The notes: generated by a model from the letters alone, not told the origin. Counted from the first letter of the stretch, positions 1 through 9,220 are shown. The stretch is 64,000 nt of DNA from Flavobacteriaceae bacterium (GCA_013373635.1 JABXHN010000016.1:1-64000), one strand, 5' to 3'. Numbers and translations are program-made.

Positions 1-77
1 CGAGTGGTCGAAGGCGCACGCCTGGAAAGTGTGTATACACCAAAAGTGTATCGAGGGTTCGAATCCCTTCCTCTCTG
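1..77 (+). tRNA. tRNA-Ser (GGA), 5' end cut by window edge
   Basis: The first bases form the later part of a class II tRNA. An anticodon stem CACGC/GTGTG (17-21 and 29-33) encloses the loop CTGGAAA with anticodon GGA at 24-26. A long variable arm follows (about 34-51), then the T arm with TTCGAAT at 58-64 and the 3' acceptor strand CCTCTCT at 70-76 with discriminator G at 77. The long variable arm and GGA anticodon identify serine. The 5' acceptor strand lies outside the window. CCA is not encoded. Confidence 0.93.
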
Positions 78-153
78 CAGTGAAGTTTTACTTAATTAAT
101 TGTAAAAATTTTATATCTTTAAAACCTATTAACTAAATTTAAGTTTCATCAAA

Positions 154-885
154 ATGAAAAGATTATTCTCTACCCTTACTGTATCAGGGTTATTTGTATT
201 AAGTACAAATGTTGCAAACGCAGCTGTAATGTTGCAAGAAAACGGCGAACAAGCTAAAGGATTTACTCAAGTGTTGAAAGAGCAATTTATCCAAGGGGGT
301 GCTGCCTTCATGGGAATTGTACTTTTATGTTTGATCTTAGGATTAGCAGTAGCTATTGAAAGAATTATTTTCTTAAATCTTTCTACTACGAACACTGCTA
401 AATTAAGAGACGATGTAGAAGAAGCATTAAAATCTGGTGGTGTTGAAGCTGCTAAAGAGCTTTGTAGAAATACAAAAGGTCCTGTTGCTTCTATCTACTA
501 CCAAGGTTTAGACAGAGTAAACGAAGGAGTTGAGGCTGCTGAAAAAGCTGTTGTAGCTTATGGAGGTGTGCAAATGGGACAACTTGAGAAAAACGTTTCT
601 TGGTTATCATTATTTATCGCGATCGCTCCGATGCTTGGGTTCATGGGAACTGTAATCGGTATGATTCAAGCATTCCAAAAGATTGCTGCGGTTGGTAACT
701 TATCTGCTTCTCTAATTGCAGGTGATATCCAGGTAGCACTTTTAACAACAGTATTTGGACTTATTACAGCGATTATTCTTCAAATTTTCTACAACTACAT
801 TATCGCTAAAATCGATAGTATCATTAACGATATGGAGGATTCTTCAATCGCATTAATCGATTTACTTGTAGATACTAAAAAATAA
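154..885 (+). CDS. exbB: ExbB / TolQ / MotA-family proton channel subunit
   Basis: This 243-residue inner-membrane protein belongs to the ExbB/TolQ family. With ExbD it converts proton flow into movement of TonB for active transport across the outer membrane. The N-terminus is signal-like (hydrophobic 7-22, ending NANAA-type small residues), which is common in Bacteroidota ExbB. Membrane segments are seen near 50-72, 148-170 and 188-215. The family hallmark APMLGFMGTVIGMI lies in the second of these. It is the first gene of a tight same-strand set with a small membrane protein and two ExbD genes. A possible -7 box (TATCTTTA, 114-121) lies 32 bases upstream of the start. The matching TonB is not here; one is encoded at 53.8 kb. 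Confidence 0.93.
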   Translation: MKRLFSTLTVSGLFVLSTNVANAAVMLQENGEQAKGFTQVLKEQFIQGGAAFMGIVLLCLILGLAVAIERIIFLNLSTTNTAKLRDDVEEALKSGGVEAAKELCRNTKGPVASIYYQGLDRVNEGVEAAEKAVVAYGGVQMGQLEKNVSWLSLFIAIAPMLGFMGTVIGMIQAFQKIAAVGNLSASLIAGDIQVALLTTVFGLITAIILQIFYNYIIAKIDSIINDMEDSSIALIDLLVDTKK

Positions 886-913
886 GAGCTACTAACGTCC
901 AAAAAAAACTGTT

Positions 914-1345
914 ATGCATAAATATTTAAAAATAGCATTGATTGTAATCGGTCTATTGGGAGCCATATTGTGGACTCAGTTACCTGATTCAGATATGCCA
1001 GCTTCACAGGCTGTAAATAGTGGTGCACTCAACGCGATGTTAGTGATCACTTATATCTTAATTGCAATAGCAGCTGCTGTCAGCTTGTTATTCACATTAA
1101 AAAAAGTATTTTCAAAATCTTCTAATACAAAGAGAACTTTAATGTCTCTTGGAGCTATCTTATTAGTAGTAATCATTTCTTACGCTACAGCGTCTGATTC
1201 TGATGTTACTGTAGTTTCTGGAATTGAGGCAGATCCTTCTACTGTTAAAAACATAGGAATGGGTCTCAATGTATTTTACATTTTAACAACCATTGCGGTG
1301 GTGTTAATGGTAGTACCTAGTATTAAGAAACTCTTTAAAAAATAA
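914..1345 (+). CDS. Small four-helix membrane protein inside the exb operon, unknown function
   Basis: This 143-residue protein has no family I can name. It has four hydrophobic segments (about 7-21, 41-64, 76-92, 118-136) separated by short loops, with basic residues between helices 2 and 3 (KKVFSKSSNTKR) and at the C-terminus (KKLFKK). It sits 28 bases after exbB and 6 bases before the first exbD, so it is almost certainly co-transcribed and co-translated with the motor subunits. From this position I infer an accessory or assembly subunit of the ExbB/ExbD complex. The sequence alone cannot show this. Confidence 0.85.
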   Translation: MHKYLKIALIVIGLLGAILWTQLPDSDMPASQAVNSGALNAMLVITYILIAIAAAVSLLFTLKKVFSKSSNTKRTLMSLGAILLVVIISYATASDSDVTVVSGIEADPSTVKNIGMGLNVFYILTTIAVVLMVVPSIKKLFKK

Positions 1346-1351
1346 TTTACT

Positions 1352-1957
1352 ATGGCTAGAAGAGGTGGAGCACCAGAAGTTAACGCCGGTTCTATGGCGG
1401 ATATAGCATTCTTGCTCTTGATCTTTTTCTTGGTAACAACTACCATTGAAACAGATGCAGGACTCGATAGAATGTTACCTCCAATTGAACCGCCCGATAG
1501 CGACGTGGTGATTAAAGAGAAAAACATATTCATGGTTAACGTGAATAAAGAAGGTAAAATATTTGCCGACGATCAGATTGTTTCAATTGAGGATCTAAGA
1601 GAACGCGCAATAGCATTTTTGGATAATGGTGGAGATGGTACTTGTAACTACTGTAAAGGAGCTAAAAACACAGCATCTTCTGACAATCCAACTAAGGCGA
1701 TTATTTCTCTAAAGAACGATAGAGAAACTAAATACGGTGTCTATATCACTGTTCAGAATGAAATTGTAGGAGCCTATAATGAACTTCGTAATAGAGAAGC
1801 TCAGCGCTTGTACAAACAAGACTTTACAGATTTAGAAGCCGCTTATTTAAATCCAGAAACGGATGAAAGTCTTAAAGATGAACTAAAGGAGAAAGTAAAG
1901 ACTATTCAGGATTTATTCCCTCAAAAGTTCTCTGAAGCAGAAACATCTAAAAACTAA
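1352..1957 (+). CDS. exbD: ExbD / TolR-family protein, first copy, with CxxC insertion
   Basis: This 201-residue ExbD-type protein has one N-terminal membrane helix (about 16-33) and a periplasmic domain. The helix contains the proton-carrying aspartate (D17 in GSMADIAFLLLIFF), the key residue of the family. It is longer than the usual ExbD of about 140 residues: the periplasmic part carries an extra segment around 92-115 with cysteines C98 and C101 (GTCNYCKG), and a charged C-terminal tail rich in Glu and Lys. It lies 6 bases after the small membrane protein and 13 bases before a second ExbD. Two different ExbDs beside one ExbB is a known Bacteroidota arrangement. Confidence 0.92.
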   Translation: MARRGGAPEVNAGSMADIAFLLLIFFLVTTTIETDAGLDRMLPPIEPPDSDVVIKEKNIFMVNVNKEGKIFADDQIVSIEDLRERAIAFLDNGGDGTCNYCKGAKNTASSDNPTKAIISLKNDRETKYGVYITVQNEIVGAYNELRNREAQRLYKQDFTDLEAAYLNPETDESLKDELKEKVKTIQDLFPQKFSEAETSKN

Positions 1958-1970
1958 ACAACGAACAATT

Positions 1971-2453
1971 ATGTCTAAGTTTAATAAGAAAAAAAGTGGT
2001 GAGTTACCACCAGTATCTACAGCATCTTTGCCAGATATTGTATTCATGCTTTTGTTTTTCTTTATGACAGTTACTGTTATGAAAGATAGTACACTCAACG
2101 TAGAGAACAATCTTCCTAACGCTGATCAGATTAAAAAACTCGAGAAAAAAGACCGAGTTATTTATATCTATGCTGGGAAACCTACTCGAGAGTATCAAAA
2201 GCAATTTGGTACAGAAACCAAAATACAATTGAACGATAAATTTGCTAATGCTACTGATGTCGGTGATTACATTCTTGAAGAGCGTGGTAAAAAGGCTCAA
2301 GAGTTACAAAATGTGCTAACTACATCTCTAAAAATAGATAAAAACTCTAATATGGGTATTGTTCAAGATATCAAATTAGAGCTGAGAAAAGTGAATGCAT
2401 TGAAAGTTAATTACACTACTTATGAGGGTAATGCTTTCTTGAATTTACAATAA
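1971..2453 (+). CDS. exbD: ExbD / TolR-family protein, second copy
   Basis: This is the second ExbD-like protein of the operon, 160 residues. A basic N-terminus (MSKFNKKKSG) precedes one membrane helix (about 20-38) with the conserved aspartate D22 in LPDIVFMLLFFFMT. The periplasmic part differs clearly from the first copy and has no cysteines. It ends in a segment resembling a TolR/ExbD fold. The two ExbDs probably form a heterodimer or alternate within the ExbB ring; the window cannot tell which. It is the last gene of the operon and is followed by a strong terminator. Confidence 0.92.
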   Translation: MSKFNKKKSGELPPVSTASLPDIVFMLLFFFMTVTVMKDSTLNVENNLPNADQIKKLEKKDRVIYIYAGKPTREYQKQFGTETKIQLNDKFANATDVGDYILEERGKKAQELQNVLTTSLKIDKNSNMGIVQDIKLELRKVNALKVNYTTYEGNAFLNLQ

Positions 2454-2480
2454 ATACAGCTTAAATTTATTAATAGGAAA

Positions 2481-2505
2481 GGGCTTCATATTGAAGCCCT
2501 TTTTT
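2481..2505 (+). terminator. Rho-independent terminator of the exb operon
   Basis: A perfect 8-bp stem GGGCTTCA / TGAAGCCC (2481-2488 and 2492-2499) with a three-base loop is followed by a run of six T. It lies 28 bases after the second exbD and separates it from the convergent rpoN. Confidence 0.9.
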
Positions 2506-2529
2506 AGTTTTATATAGTTCCTAAGTAGT

Positions 2530-3984
2530 TTATATTTCTTTACGAAGTCTTGCCACCGGTATATTGAGTTGTTCTCTGTATTTGGCAACAGTTCTTCTTG
2601 CTACAGGGTACCCCTTTTGCTTAAGTGCGGCTGCAAGTTTTTCATCGGTAATTGGTTTTTTCTTGTCTTCTTTACCGATAATGGTTTCAAGGATTGTTTT
2701 GATTTCAGAGGTTGAGACCTCTTCACCTTTTTCATTGGTCATTCCTTCTGAAAAGTAGTTCTTGATGAGCTTTGTTCCATAAGGAGTGTCGATATATTTA
2801 GAATTAGCGACTCTTGATACAGTTGAGATATCCATTCCAATTAGATCAGCGATATCCTTTAAAATCATGGGCTTTAATTTTCGCTCACTACCCGTTAAAA
2901 AGTATTCTTTTTGGTAATCTACAATAGCGCTCATGGTGACAAACAAAGTCTCTTGACGCTGCTTTATAGCGTCGATAAACCATTTGGCTCCATCGAGTTT
3001 TTGTTTGATAAACTGTAGGGTTTTCTTTTGTTCTTGAGTCTTAATCTTAGCTTCCTTATAACCAGCGAGCATTTCCCCATATGATTTTGAAATATGAAGC
3101 TCTGGTGCATTTCTAGCATTGAGTTTTAAATCTAATTCACCGTCGATAACTCTGAGAATAAAATCAGGAACGATATTAGAAATAATCTTAGTACTATCTG
3201 CAAAGGAAGATCCTGGTTTAGGATTTAATCGCTCAATCTCACTAAGAGCGTCTTTGAGCTGTTCTTCTTCAATTGAGTATTTAGCGAGTAATTTCTTATA
3301 GTGTTTCTTGCTAAAGTGATCAAATGAATCAATAATGATCTTTTTGGCTAGAACAATTGCAGTGCTCTCTTCTTTTCGTTCGAGTTGTAAGATTAAGCAC
3401 TCTTGAAGACTGGTAGCTCCAACTCCAGGAGGATCTAACTTGTGAATGTGTTTTTTTAAAATCTTTTTGAGTTCTTCCTCTGAGGTATAGATGTTTTCAG
3501 TGAAGGCTAAATCATCGACAATATCCAAAAGAGGTCTTCTGATATAACCACTTTCATCGATACATCCAACTAAAAATGAAGCGATGATATAGTTTTGGTC
3601 CTCTAAGAATTGATTTTGTAATTGGGCATGAAGATGTTCGTAAAAGGAAGTACCAGCAGCATAAGGTATATTGGTGTCCTCGTCGTCTGATGCATAATTG
3701 TTTGCCTGAAGTCGATAGTCTGGAATATCATCATCACTGAGATACTCATCGATATTAATATCTTCAGTATCGATATGTTCCGTTTCCTCTTCGTAGAGAT
3801 CTTCATAAGGATCTTGAAATTCTTCAACTTCTTCCTTGCCACTTTCTAAAGCAGGATTTTCTTCAAGTTCTTCTTGTATGCGCTGTTCAAAACCTAAAGT
3901 AGATAACTGAATAAGTTTCATGAGCTGAATCTGTTGAGGAGACAGCTTTTGAGAAAGCTTATACTGAAGATACTGTTTTAACAT
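2530..3984 (-). CDS. rpoN: RNA polymerase sigma-54 factor
   Basis: RpoN directs RNA polymerase to -24/-12 promoters and needs an AAA+ activator to open DNA. The 484-residue protein has the expected order: a Gln/Leu-rich region I at the N-terminus (KLSPQQIQLMKLIQL), a very acidic region II (about 48-85), the core-binding domain, and the C-terminal RpoN box ARRTVAKYRE at 462-471, which contacts the -24 element. Length matches the family. It lies 38 bases after asnS and is the last gene of the pyrH-frr-transporter-asnS-rpoN set. No sigma-54 activator is encoded in this window, so its target genes are elsewhere. Confidence 0.97.
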   Translation of the reverse strand: MLKQYLQYKLSQKLSPQQIQLMKLIQLSTLGFEQRIQEELEENPALESGKEEVEEFQDPYEDLYEEETEHIDTEDINIDEYLSDDDIPDYRLQANNYASDDEDTNIPYAAGTSFYEHLHAQLQNQFLEDQNYIIASFLVGCIDESGYIRRPLLDIVDDLAFTENIYTSEEELKKILKKHIHKLDPPGVGATSLQECLILQLERKEESTAIVLAKKIIIDSFDHFSKKHYKKLLAKYSIEEEQLKDALSEIERLNPKPGSSFADSTKIISNIVPDFILRVIDGELDLKLNARNAPELHISKSYGEMLAGYKEAKIKTQEQKKTLQFIKQKLDGAKWFIDAIKQRQETLFVTMSAIVDYQKEYFLTGSERKLKPMILKDIADLIGMDISTVSRVANSKYIDTPYGTKLIKNYFSEGMTNEKGEEVSTSEIKTILETIIGKEDKKKPITDEKLAAALKQKGYPVARRTVAKYREQLNIPVARLRKEI

Positions 3985-4022
3985 AGGGTCAAGGATTCAA
4001 TACCTTAAGTTACAAAATTTGC

Positions 4023-5456
4023 TTAAAATTCTGCGTTTTGTGGTGTTCTTGGAAAAGGAATTACATCTCTGATGTTCCCCATCCCTGTCGCAAATTGAAC
4101 TAAACGCTCAAATCCAAGCCCAAATCCTGAGTGTACTGCAGATCCGTAACGTCTGAGGTCTATGTACCACCAAAGTTCTTTTTCGTCGATGTCAAGTGCC
4201 TTAATACGCTCTTGGAGCACCTCTAAGCGCTCTTCACGTTGAGAACCTCCAACGATTTCACCAATACCAGGGAAGAGGATGTCCATAGCTCTAACCGTCT
4301 TGCCGTCTTCGTTCATACGCATATAGAAGGCCTTGATGTTGGCAGGGTAATCATAAAGAATTACCGGACAATTAAAGTGCTTTTCAACTAAGTAGCGTTC
4401 GTGTTCACTTTGTAAATCTGCTCCCCACTCTTCAATGATATAATCGAATTTCTTCTTTTTGTTAGGTTTAGAATTTCTAAGGATATCAATAGCCTCTGTA
4501 TAAGAAACACGCTTAAAGTTGTTTTCAGTAACAAATTTTAACTTCTCAAGCAGTGTCATTTCTGAACGCTGAGCTTGTGGTTTTTGTTTCTCTTCATCAT
4601 TAAAACGCTGGTCTAAAAATGCGAGATCCTCTTTGCAGTTTTCTAAAACATAACTGATGACACTTTTAATAAAGTCTTCGGCGAGATCCATATTGTCATT
4701 GAGATCAAAGAATGCCATTTCAGGTTCAATCATCCAGAACTCAGCAAGGTGTCTTGATGTATTCGAGTTTTCAGCTCTAAAAGTAGGCCCAAAAGTATAA
4801 ACCTTACCAAGAGCCATAGCAAAAGTTTCAGCTTCTAATTGCCCCGATACTGTAAGGTTCGTTTCTTTGCCAAAGAAATCTTCTTTGTAATTGATCGATC
4901 CATCTTCGTTCAAAGGAGGGTTTTTTCCGTCAAGAGTTGTTACTCTAAACATTTCTCCTGCGCCTTCTGCATCTGATCCTGTAATAATAGGCGTGTGCAC
5001 GTTGACAAAGCCATTTTGAGTAAAGTATTGGTGTACTGCAAAAGACAACGCAGCACGCACTCTCATAATGGCACTAAAAGTATTGGTACGCACTCTAAGG
5101 TGAGCCTTTTCTCTCAAAAACTCTAGAGAGTGTTTTTTAGGTTGAATCGGGTAGGTTTCAGGATCTGATTCTCCTAAGATTTCAATTGATGAAACTTGAA
5201 TTTCAATCGCCTGTCCTTTTCCTTGACTCTCTTCAAGAGTTCCTTCTACAGCGATGGCAGCTCCTACACTTATTTTTTTAATAAGGGCTTCATCAGTAGC
5301 TTCGAAGTCGATAACACATTGTAAATTTGAAAGGGTAGAACCGTCATTTAAAGCGATAAATCGATTGCTTCTAAATGATTTAACCCATCCTTTTAGGCTT
5401 ACTTTTGAGTGTACTACTCCTTCTGATAAAATGTTTTTGATGTTCGCTGTTTTCAT
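4023..5456 (-). CDS. asnS: Asparaginyl-tRNA synthetase
   Basis: AsnS charges tRNA-Asn with asparagine. The protein has an N-terminal OB-fold anticodon-binding domain (about 10-110, including KGWVKSFR) and a class II catalytic domain with motif 2 (FRAENSNTSRHLAEFW) and motif 3 (GFGLGFERLVQ). The reading frame is open 10 codons further upstream, but I place the start at the ATG for MKTANIKNIL (477 residues), which matches the usual family N-terminus. The adjacent upstream gene ends 51 bases before this start. HLAEFW and the overall length favour AsnS over AspS. Confidence 0.96.
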   Translation of the reverse strand: MKTANIKNILSEGVVHSKVSLKGWVKSFRSNRFIALNDGSTLSNLQCVIDFEATDEALIKKISVGAAIAVEGTLEESQGKGQAIEIQVSSIEILGESDPETYPIQPKKHSLEFLREKAHLRVRTNTFSAIMRVRAALSFAVHQYFTQNGFVNVHTPIITGSDAEGAGEMFRVTTLDGKNPPLNEDGSINYKEDFFGKETNLTVSGQLEAETFAMALGKVYTFGPTFRAENSNTSRHLAEFWMIEPEMAFFDLNDNMDLAEDFIKSVISYVLENCKEDLAFLDQRFNDEEKQKPQAQRSEMTLLEKLKFVTENNFKRVSYTEAIDILRNSKPNKKKKFDYIIEEWGADLQSEHERYLVEKHFNCPVILYDYPANIKAFYMRMNEDGKTVRAMDILFPGIGEIVGGSQREERLEVLQERIKALDIDEKELWWYIDLRRYGSAVHSGFGLGFERLVQFATGMGNIRDVIPFPRTPQNAEF

Positions 5457-5507
5457 ATCAAAGATATCGTTGTATTTAACGAGCACAAAGATACTATTTT
5501 TATCTAC

Positions 5508-7910
5508 TTATTCCTCGCTTGAACTGTCTTCTTCTGAATCATCCGGAAGAATATCAATTTGAGGTTCTTTAAGAGTTACCGTATTGGCAATACTTCGCTC
5601 TAGAGAGAGTAGAAGTGAAGGTAAAAGAATCAAGTTTGAGAACATTGCTAAGAGTAGTGTAATAGAGACTAAAGAACCTAGAGCAATAGTTCCACCAAAA
5701 CTTGAAATTGTAAATACTGAGAATCCAAAGAAGAGAACTATTGATGTATAAAACATACTGATTCCAGTTTCTCTTAGCGCTGCATAAACCGATGGTCTAA
5801 TCACCCAATTGTTTTCAATGAGTTCTTGTCGGTATTTGGCCAAAAAGTGAATGGTGTCATCCACAGAGATCCCAAATGCAATACTGAACACTAAAATTGT
5901 TGAGGGCTTGATGGGAACTCCCACAAAACCCATGATACCAGCAGTAATAAGTAAGGGTAGTAAATTAGGAACCAATGATATGGCAATCATTCTAAAAGAT
6001 CGAAACTGATAGGCCATAAATAGAGATATCAACAAGATAGCTAGAGAGAGTGAGATCACCAGATTGTTGACTAGGTATTTAGTTCCCTTTAAAAATAGCA
6101 ATGCTTTTCCGGTGACATAGGTGGAATAACGTTCTTCTGGAAATAACTTTTCGATCCGTTTTAAAAGGTCCGATTCAATTTCTTCCATTCGATCCGTTTT
6201 GATATCTCTTATCGCTGTTGAAATTCTAAATTTTTGAGATAGACTATCCGTAAAACTACCCAATAAAGCTGCATCTCCTCCTGAATTATTGATGGTGCTC
6301 AGCAGGAAGTTGCGTTCCTGAGAAGTCGGTAATTGATAATATCTTCTAAGTCCTTTGTAATAGGCTTGTTTTGTGTATTTAATTAGATTGACAACAGATA
6401 TTGGTTGTGCTAATTCAGGAGTTTCTTTAATAAAGTTCTGAAGCTCTTCTGCACGTTTGAGATTTCCAGCATTAAAGGCGCCATTTCTGCGCTTGGTATC
6501 AATGACGATTTCAATTGGCATAATGGCGTTGAATTCCTCTTCAAAGAATCGAATTTCATTTACAAAATCAGCATTCTTAGGCATATCTTCAATTGGAGAA
6601 CCAGAGGTTTCAATATTGTAGATGCCAATAATACTCACCACCAAAGCGATGATTGCAGTAATATAAACTGCAATTCGTTTTTCTCTTACGATTTTTTCCA
6701 TCCAAAGAACTAAGCTATCAATCCATTTGTTTTCCAAATGTTTGAGGTGCTTTTCCTTTGGTTTTCCCATAAAACTATAGATGATAGGAATCACCAACAA
6801 GGAAAGGATAAAGATTCCTATAATGTTGATGGATGCGACGATACCAAACTCTTTTAAAAGTTTTGAATTAGTAAAGATAAAGGTTGCAAAACCTGAAGCG
6901 GTTGTCAGGTTGGTCATAAGTGTTGCATTACCAATTTTGGTAATGACACGTTGAAGTGATTTTGCTTGATTACCGTGATTCCTCACCTCATTTTGATATT
7001 TGTTGATCAAAAAGATACAGTTCGGAATACCAATAACAATAATCAGAGGAGGAATCAAAGCAGTTAATACCGTAATTTCGTATTCTAGAAGTCCCAAAAT
7101 ACCAAAGGCCCACATTACTCCGACACCGACAATACTCATCGAAATGATCGTAGCTCTATAACTTCTAAAAAAGAGGAAAAAGATAAGAGAGGTTACTAAT
7201 AGAGCAGCTCCGATAAAAAGACCGATCTCACTGATAATACTCTCTGCATTCATGGTTCTGATATAGGGCATACCAGAAATGTGTAAATCGATATTTGTGT
7301 CTTCTTCAAACTGAGTTGTGATTCGATTTAAATCTTCCAGAATAAAAGCCTTGCGAACGGATGTGTTTAAGATATCTTCGTCGATATAGATAAGCGATCG
7401 AACAGTTCTTGTTTCTCTGTTATAGAGCAGTTTTTCATAGAAAGGCTGATAGTCAATCAGCGTTCTTAAATCCCGATCTAATTGTTCTTGAGAGCTGTAT
7501 TCATCTTTGAAAATGATTTCTAATTCAAAGCGATTTTCAGTTCTATTGCGAACAAGTTCTTCGACATTTTCAGTAGAAATGACATTTTTAACCTCAGGCA
7601 TGGCTCTCAACTGTTTGCTGAGTCGTTGCCAACGATTAAACTTTTCGAGTTCAAATAAAGCAGAGTCCTTAACGGCAATAGCGATGATATTCTCTTGTCC
7701 TCCAAATTCCTCAACAAATTCATTGAAGATGATGTTCTCAATATGATCGTCAGGCAGAAGATTCGCTTCCGTATTAGAAAAGCGCATATACTTCCACTGA
7801 GTCGACAAAAACAATGTGAAACCGACAATTAGAATTAAAATTCCAATTCTATTTCTGAGAATGATACGGGCTAAATGATCCCAGAACCCCTTATAGCTTT
7901 TTGAGCTCAT
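5508..7910 (-). CDS. RND / MMPL-family membrane transporter
   Basis: This 800-residue protein has two tandem repeats, each with one helix, a large periplasmic loop, and a bundle of five helices; it belongs to the RND/MMPL/Patched-like superfamily often annotated as a predicted exporter. Helix 1 lies near 22-37. The second repeat carries the family proton-relay motif with adjacent aspartates (FGISVDDTIHFLAKYR). The matching place in the first repeat reads GIPNCIFLINKY, without acidic residues. The C-terminus is acidic and serine-rich. The start overlaps the frr stop by one base (TAATG), so the two are translationally coupled. The substrate is unknown; lipids or hydrophobic molecules are typical for the family. 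Confidence 0.9.
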   Translation of the reverse strand: MSSKSYKGFWDHLARIILRNRIGILILIVGFTLFLSTQWKYMRFSNTEANLLPDDHIENIIFNEFVEEFGGQENIIAIAVKDSALFELEKFNRWQRLSKQLRAMPEVKNVISTENVEELVRNRTENRFELEIIFKDEYSSQEQLDRDLRTLIDYQPFYEKLLYNRETRTVRSLIYIDEDILNTSVRKAFILEDLNRITTQFEEDTNIDLHISGMPYIRTMNAESIISEIGLFIGAALLVTSLIFFLFFRSYRATIISMSIVGVGVMWAFGILGLLEYEITVLTALIPPLIIVIGIPNCIFLINKYQNEVRNHGNQAKSLQRVITKIGNATLMTNLTTASGFATFIFTNSKLLKEFGIVASINIIGIFILSLLVIPIIYSFMGKPKEKHLKHLENKWIDSLVLWMEKIVREKRIAVYITAIIALVVSIIGIYNIETSGSPIEDMPKNADFVNEIRFFEEEFNAIMPIEIVIDTKRRNGAFNAGNLKRAEELQNFIKETPELAQPISVVNLIKYTKQAYYKGLRRYYQLPTSQERNFLLSTINNSGGDAALLGSFTDSLSQKFRISTAIRDIKTDRMEEIESDLLKRIEKLFPEERYSTYVTGKALLFLKGTKYLVNNLVISLSLAILLISLFMAYQFRSFRMIAISLVPNLLPLLITAGIMGFVGVPIKPSTILVFSIAFGISVDDTIHFLAKYRQELIENNWVIRPSVYAALRETGISMFYTSIVLFFGFSVFTISSFGGTIALGSLVSITLLLAMFSNLILLPSLLLSLERSIANTVTLKEPQIDILPDDSEEDSSSEE

Positions 7911-8464
7911 TAAACTTTCATTATCTCTGCTTCTTTGTGCTGATAGGTTTCATCAATTTTAGCGATGAATTTGTTTGTGAGTTCCTGTACGGAAGCCTCA
8001 GCATCTTTTAAGAAATCTTCGGTTAGGTCTAAAGCTTTGAGTTCTTTCATGGCATCGTGACGAACGGAACGAATTCCTACTTTAGCGTCTTCTGCTTCAG
8101 ATTTAGCAAGTTTTGAAAGATCTCTTCTTCGTTCCTCTGTCAATGGAGGAACGTTTATGATAATAAGATCACCATTATTCATAGGATTAAAACCTAAGTT
8201 CGCTTGAAGAATTGCTTTTTCGATTTCACCTAATAATCCTTTTTCCCATGGTTGAACAGAGATGGTTCTGGCATCTGGAGTGTTGATATTAGATACCTGT
8301 GAAAGAGGAGTTTGAGAACCGTAGTAATCTACCATAACGCTAGATAACATTGATGGATTTGCTTTTCCGGCTCTAATTTTAATAAATGCTTTTTCTAGAT
8401 GAGTGATGGCCTTATTCATGCTTTCTCTACTACTATCTAAAACAAATTGAATTTCTTCTTCCAT
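7910..8464 (-). CDS. frr: Ribosome recycling factor
   Basis: RRF, together with EF-G, splits the post-termination ribosome so that it can start a new round. The 184-residue length is the family standard. Recognisable parts are IRAGKANPSML near the N-terminus (with the tRNA-mimic three-helix bundle) and PPLTEERRRDLSKLAK. It lies 15 bases after pyrH, the widespread bacterial order pyrH-frr, and is coupled to the downstream transporter gene. Confidence 0.98.
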   Translation of the reverse strand: MEEEIQFVLDSSRESMNKAITHLEKAFIKIRAGKANPSMLSSVMVDYYGSQTPLSQVSNINTPDARTISVQPWEKGLLGEIEKAILQANLGFNPMNNGDLIIINVPPLTEERRRDLSKLAKSEAEDAKVGIRSVRHDAMKELKALDLTEDFLKDAEASVQELTNKFIAKIDETYQHKEAEIMKV

Positions 8465-8479
8465 GAGTTGATGTTTAGT

Positions 8480-9187
8480 TTATAAATTAACAACGGTTCC
8501 AATATTCTCTCCAGAGAGGAGTTTGATTAAATTTCCTTTGGTATTCATATCGAAAACGACAATTGGTAGTTCGTTTTCTTGACTGAGTGTAAATGCTGTA
8601 GTATCCATCACCTTAAGCCCTTTAGTTAAGACATCATTAAAACTGATGGTGTCAAATTTAGTGGCATTCTTATCTTTTTCTGGATCAGAAGTGTAAATAC
8701 CATCCACGCGAGTTCCCTTGAGAATGACATCGGCCTCGATTTCAATAGCTCTAAGTACTGCTGCTGAGTCTGTTGTAAAGTAGGGATTACCAGTACCACC
8801 TCCAAAAATAACGACTCTACCTTTTTCTAAATGACGAATCGCTCTTCTTCGAATAAAAGGCTCCGCAACTTCATTGATTTTGATGGCTGTTTGTAATCTT
8901 GTTTGTACTTCAATATTCTCTAAGGCCGATTGTAATGCTAATCCATTGATGATGGTTGCGAGCATTCCCATATGATCTCCTTGAACGCGATCCATTCCAT
9001 TATTTGCTCCAGTAAGTCCTCTAAAGATATTACCTCCTCCAATAACAATGGCAACTTCAACACCTTTTTCAACTACTTCCTTGATCTCCTGAGCATATTC
9101 TGCCAGTCGGTTTGCATCGATTCCGTATTGTTGTTCACCCATTAGGGCTTCTCCAGATAATTTGAGTAAGATTCTTTTGTAAGACAT
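8480..9187 (-). CDS. pyrH: UMP kinase
   Basis: PyrH phosphorylates UMP to UDP with ATP in pyrimidine nucleotide synthesis and belongs to the amino-acid-kinase family, usually a hexamer regulated by GTP and UTP. The 235-residue protein has the start motif [10 protein letters not shown], the phosphate-binding glycine loop IGGGNIFRG, and [19 protein letters not shown] for UMP binding. A possible -7 box (TAATTTTG on the minus strand, 9214-9207) lies just upstream of the start and after the tsf terminator. pyrH therefore probably heads the operon running through rpoN. Confidence 0.98.
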   Translation of the reverse strand: MSYKRILLKLSGEALMGEQQYGIDANRLAEYAQEIKEVVEKGVEVAIVIGGGNIFRGLTGANNGMDRVQGDHMGMLATIINGLALQSALENIEVQTRLQTAIKINEVAEPFIRRRAIRHLEKGRVVIFGGGTGNPYFTTDSAAVLRAIEIEADVILKGTRVDGIYTSDPEKDKNATKFDTISFNDVLTKGLKVMDTTAFTLSQENELPIVVFDMNTKGNLIKLLSGENIGTVVNL

Positions 9188-9206
9188 GCCTTGAGAATTG
9201 TTTTGA

Positions 9207-9214
9207 CAAAATTA
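9207..9214 (-). promoter_or_regulatory. Possible -7 box for pyrH
   Basis: On the minus strand these bases read TAATTTTG, matching the Bacteroidota -7 consensus TAnnTTTG, 19 bases before the pyrH start. No good TTG is found at the expected upstream distance, where the tsf terminator lies, so this is tentative. Confidence 0.4.
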
Positions 9215-9220
9215 ATTAAA

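Noticed and set aside
5457-5486. Ten extra N-terminal codons for AsnS
   Set aside because: The usual AsnS N-terminus begins at the following ATG; the extra codons add nothing recognisable.
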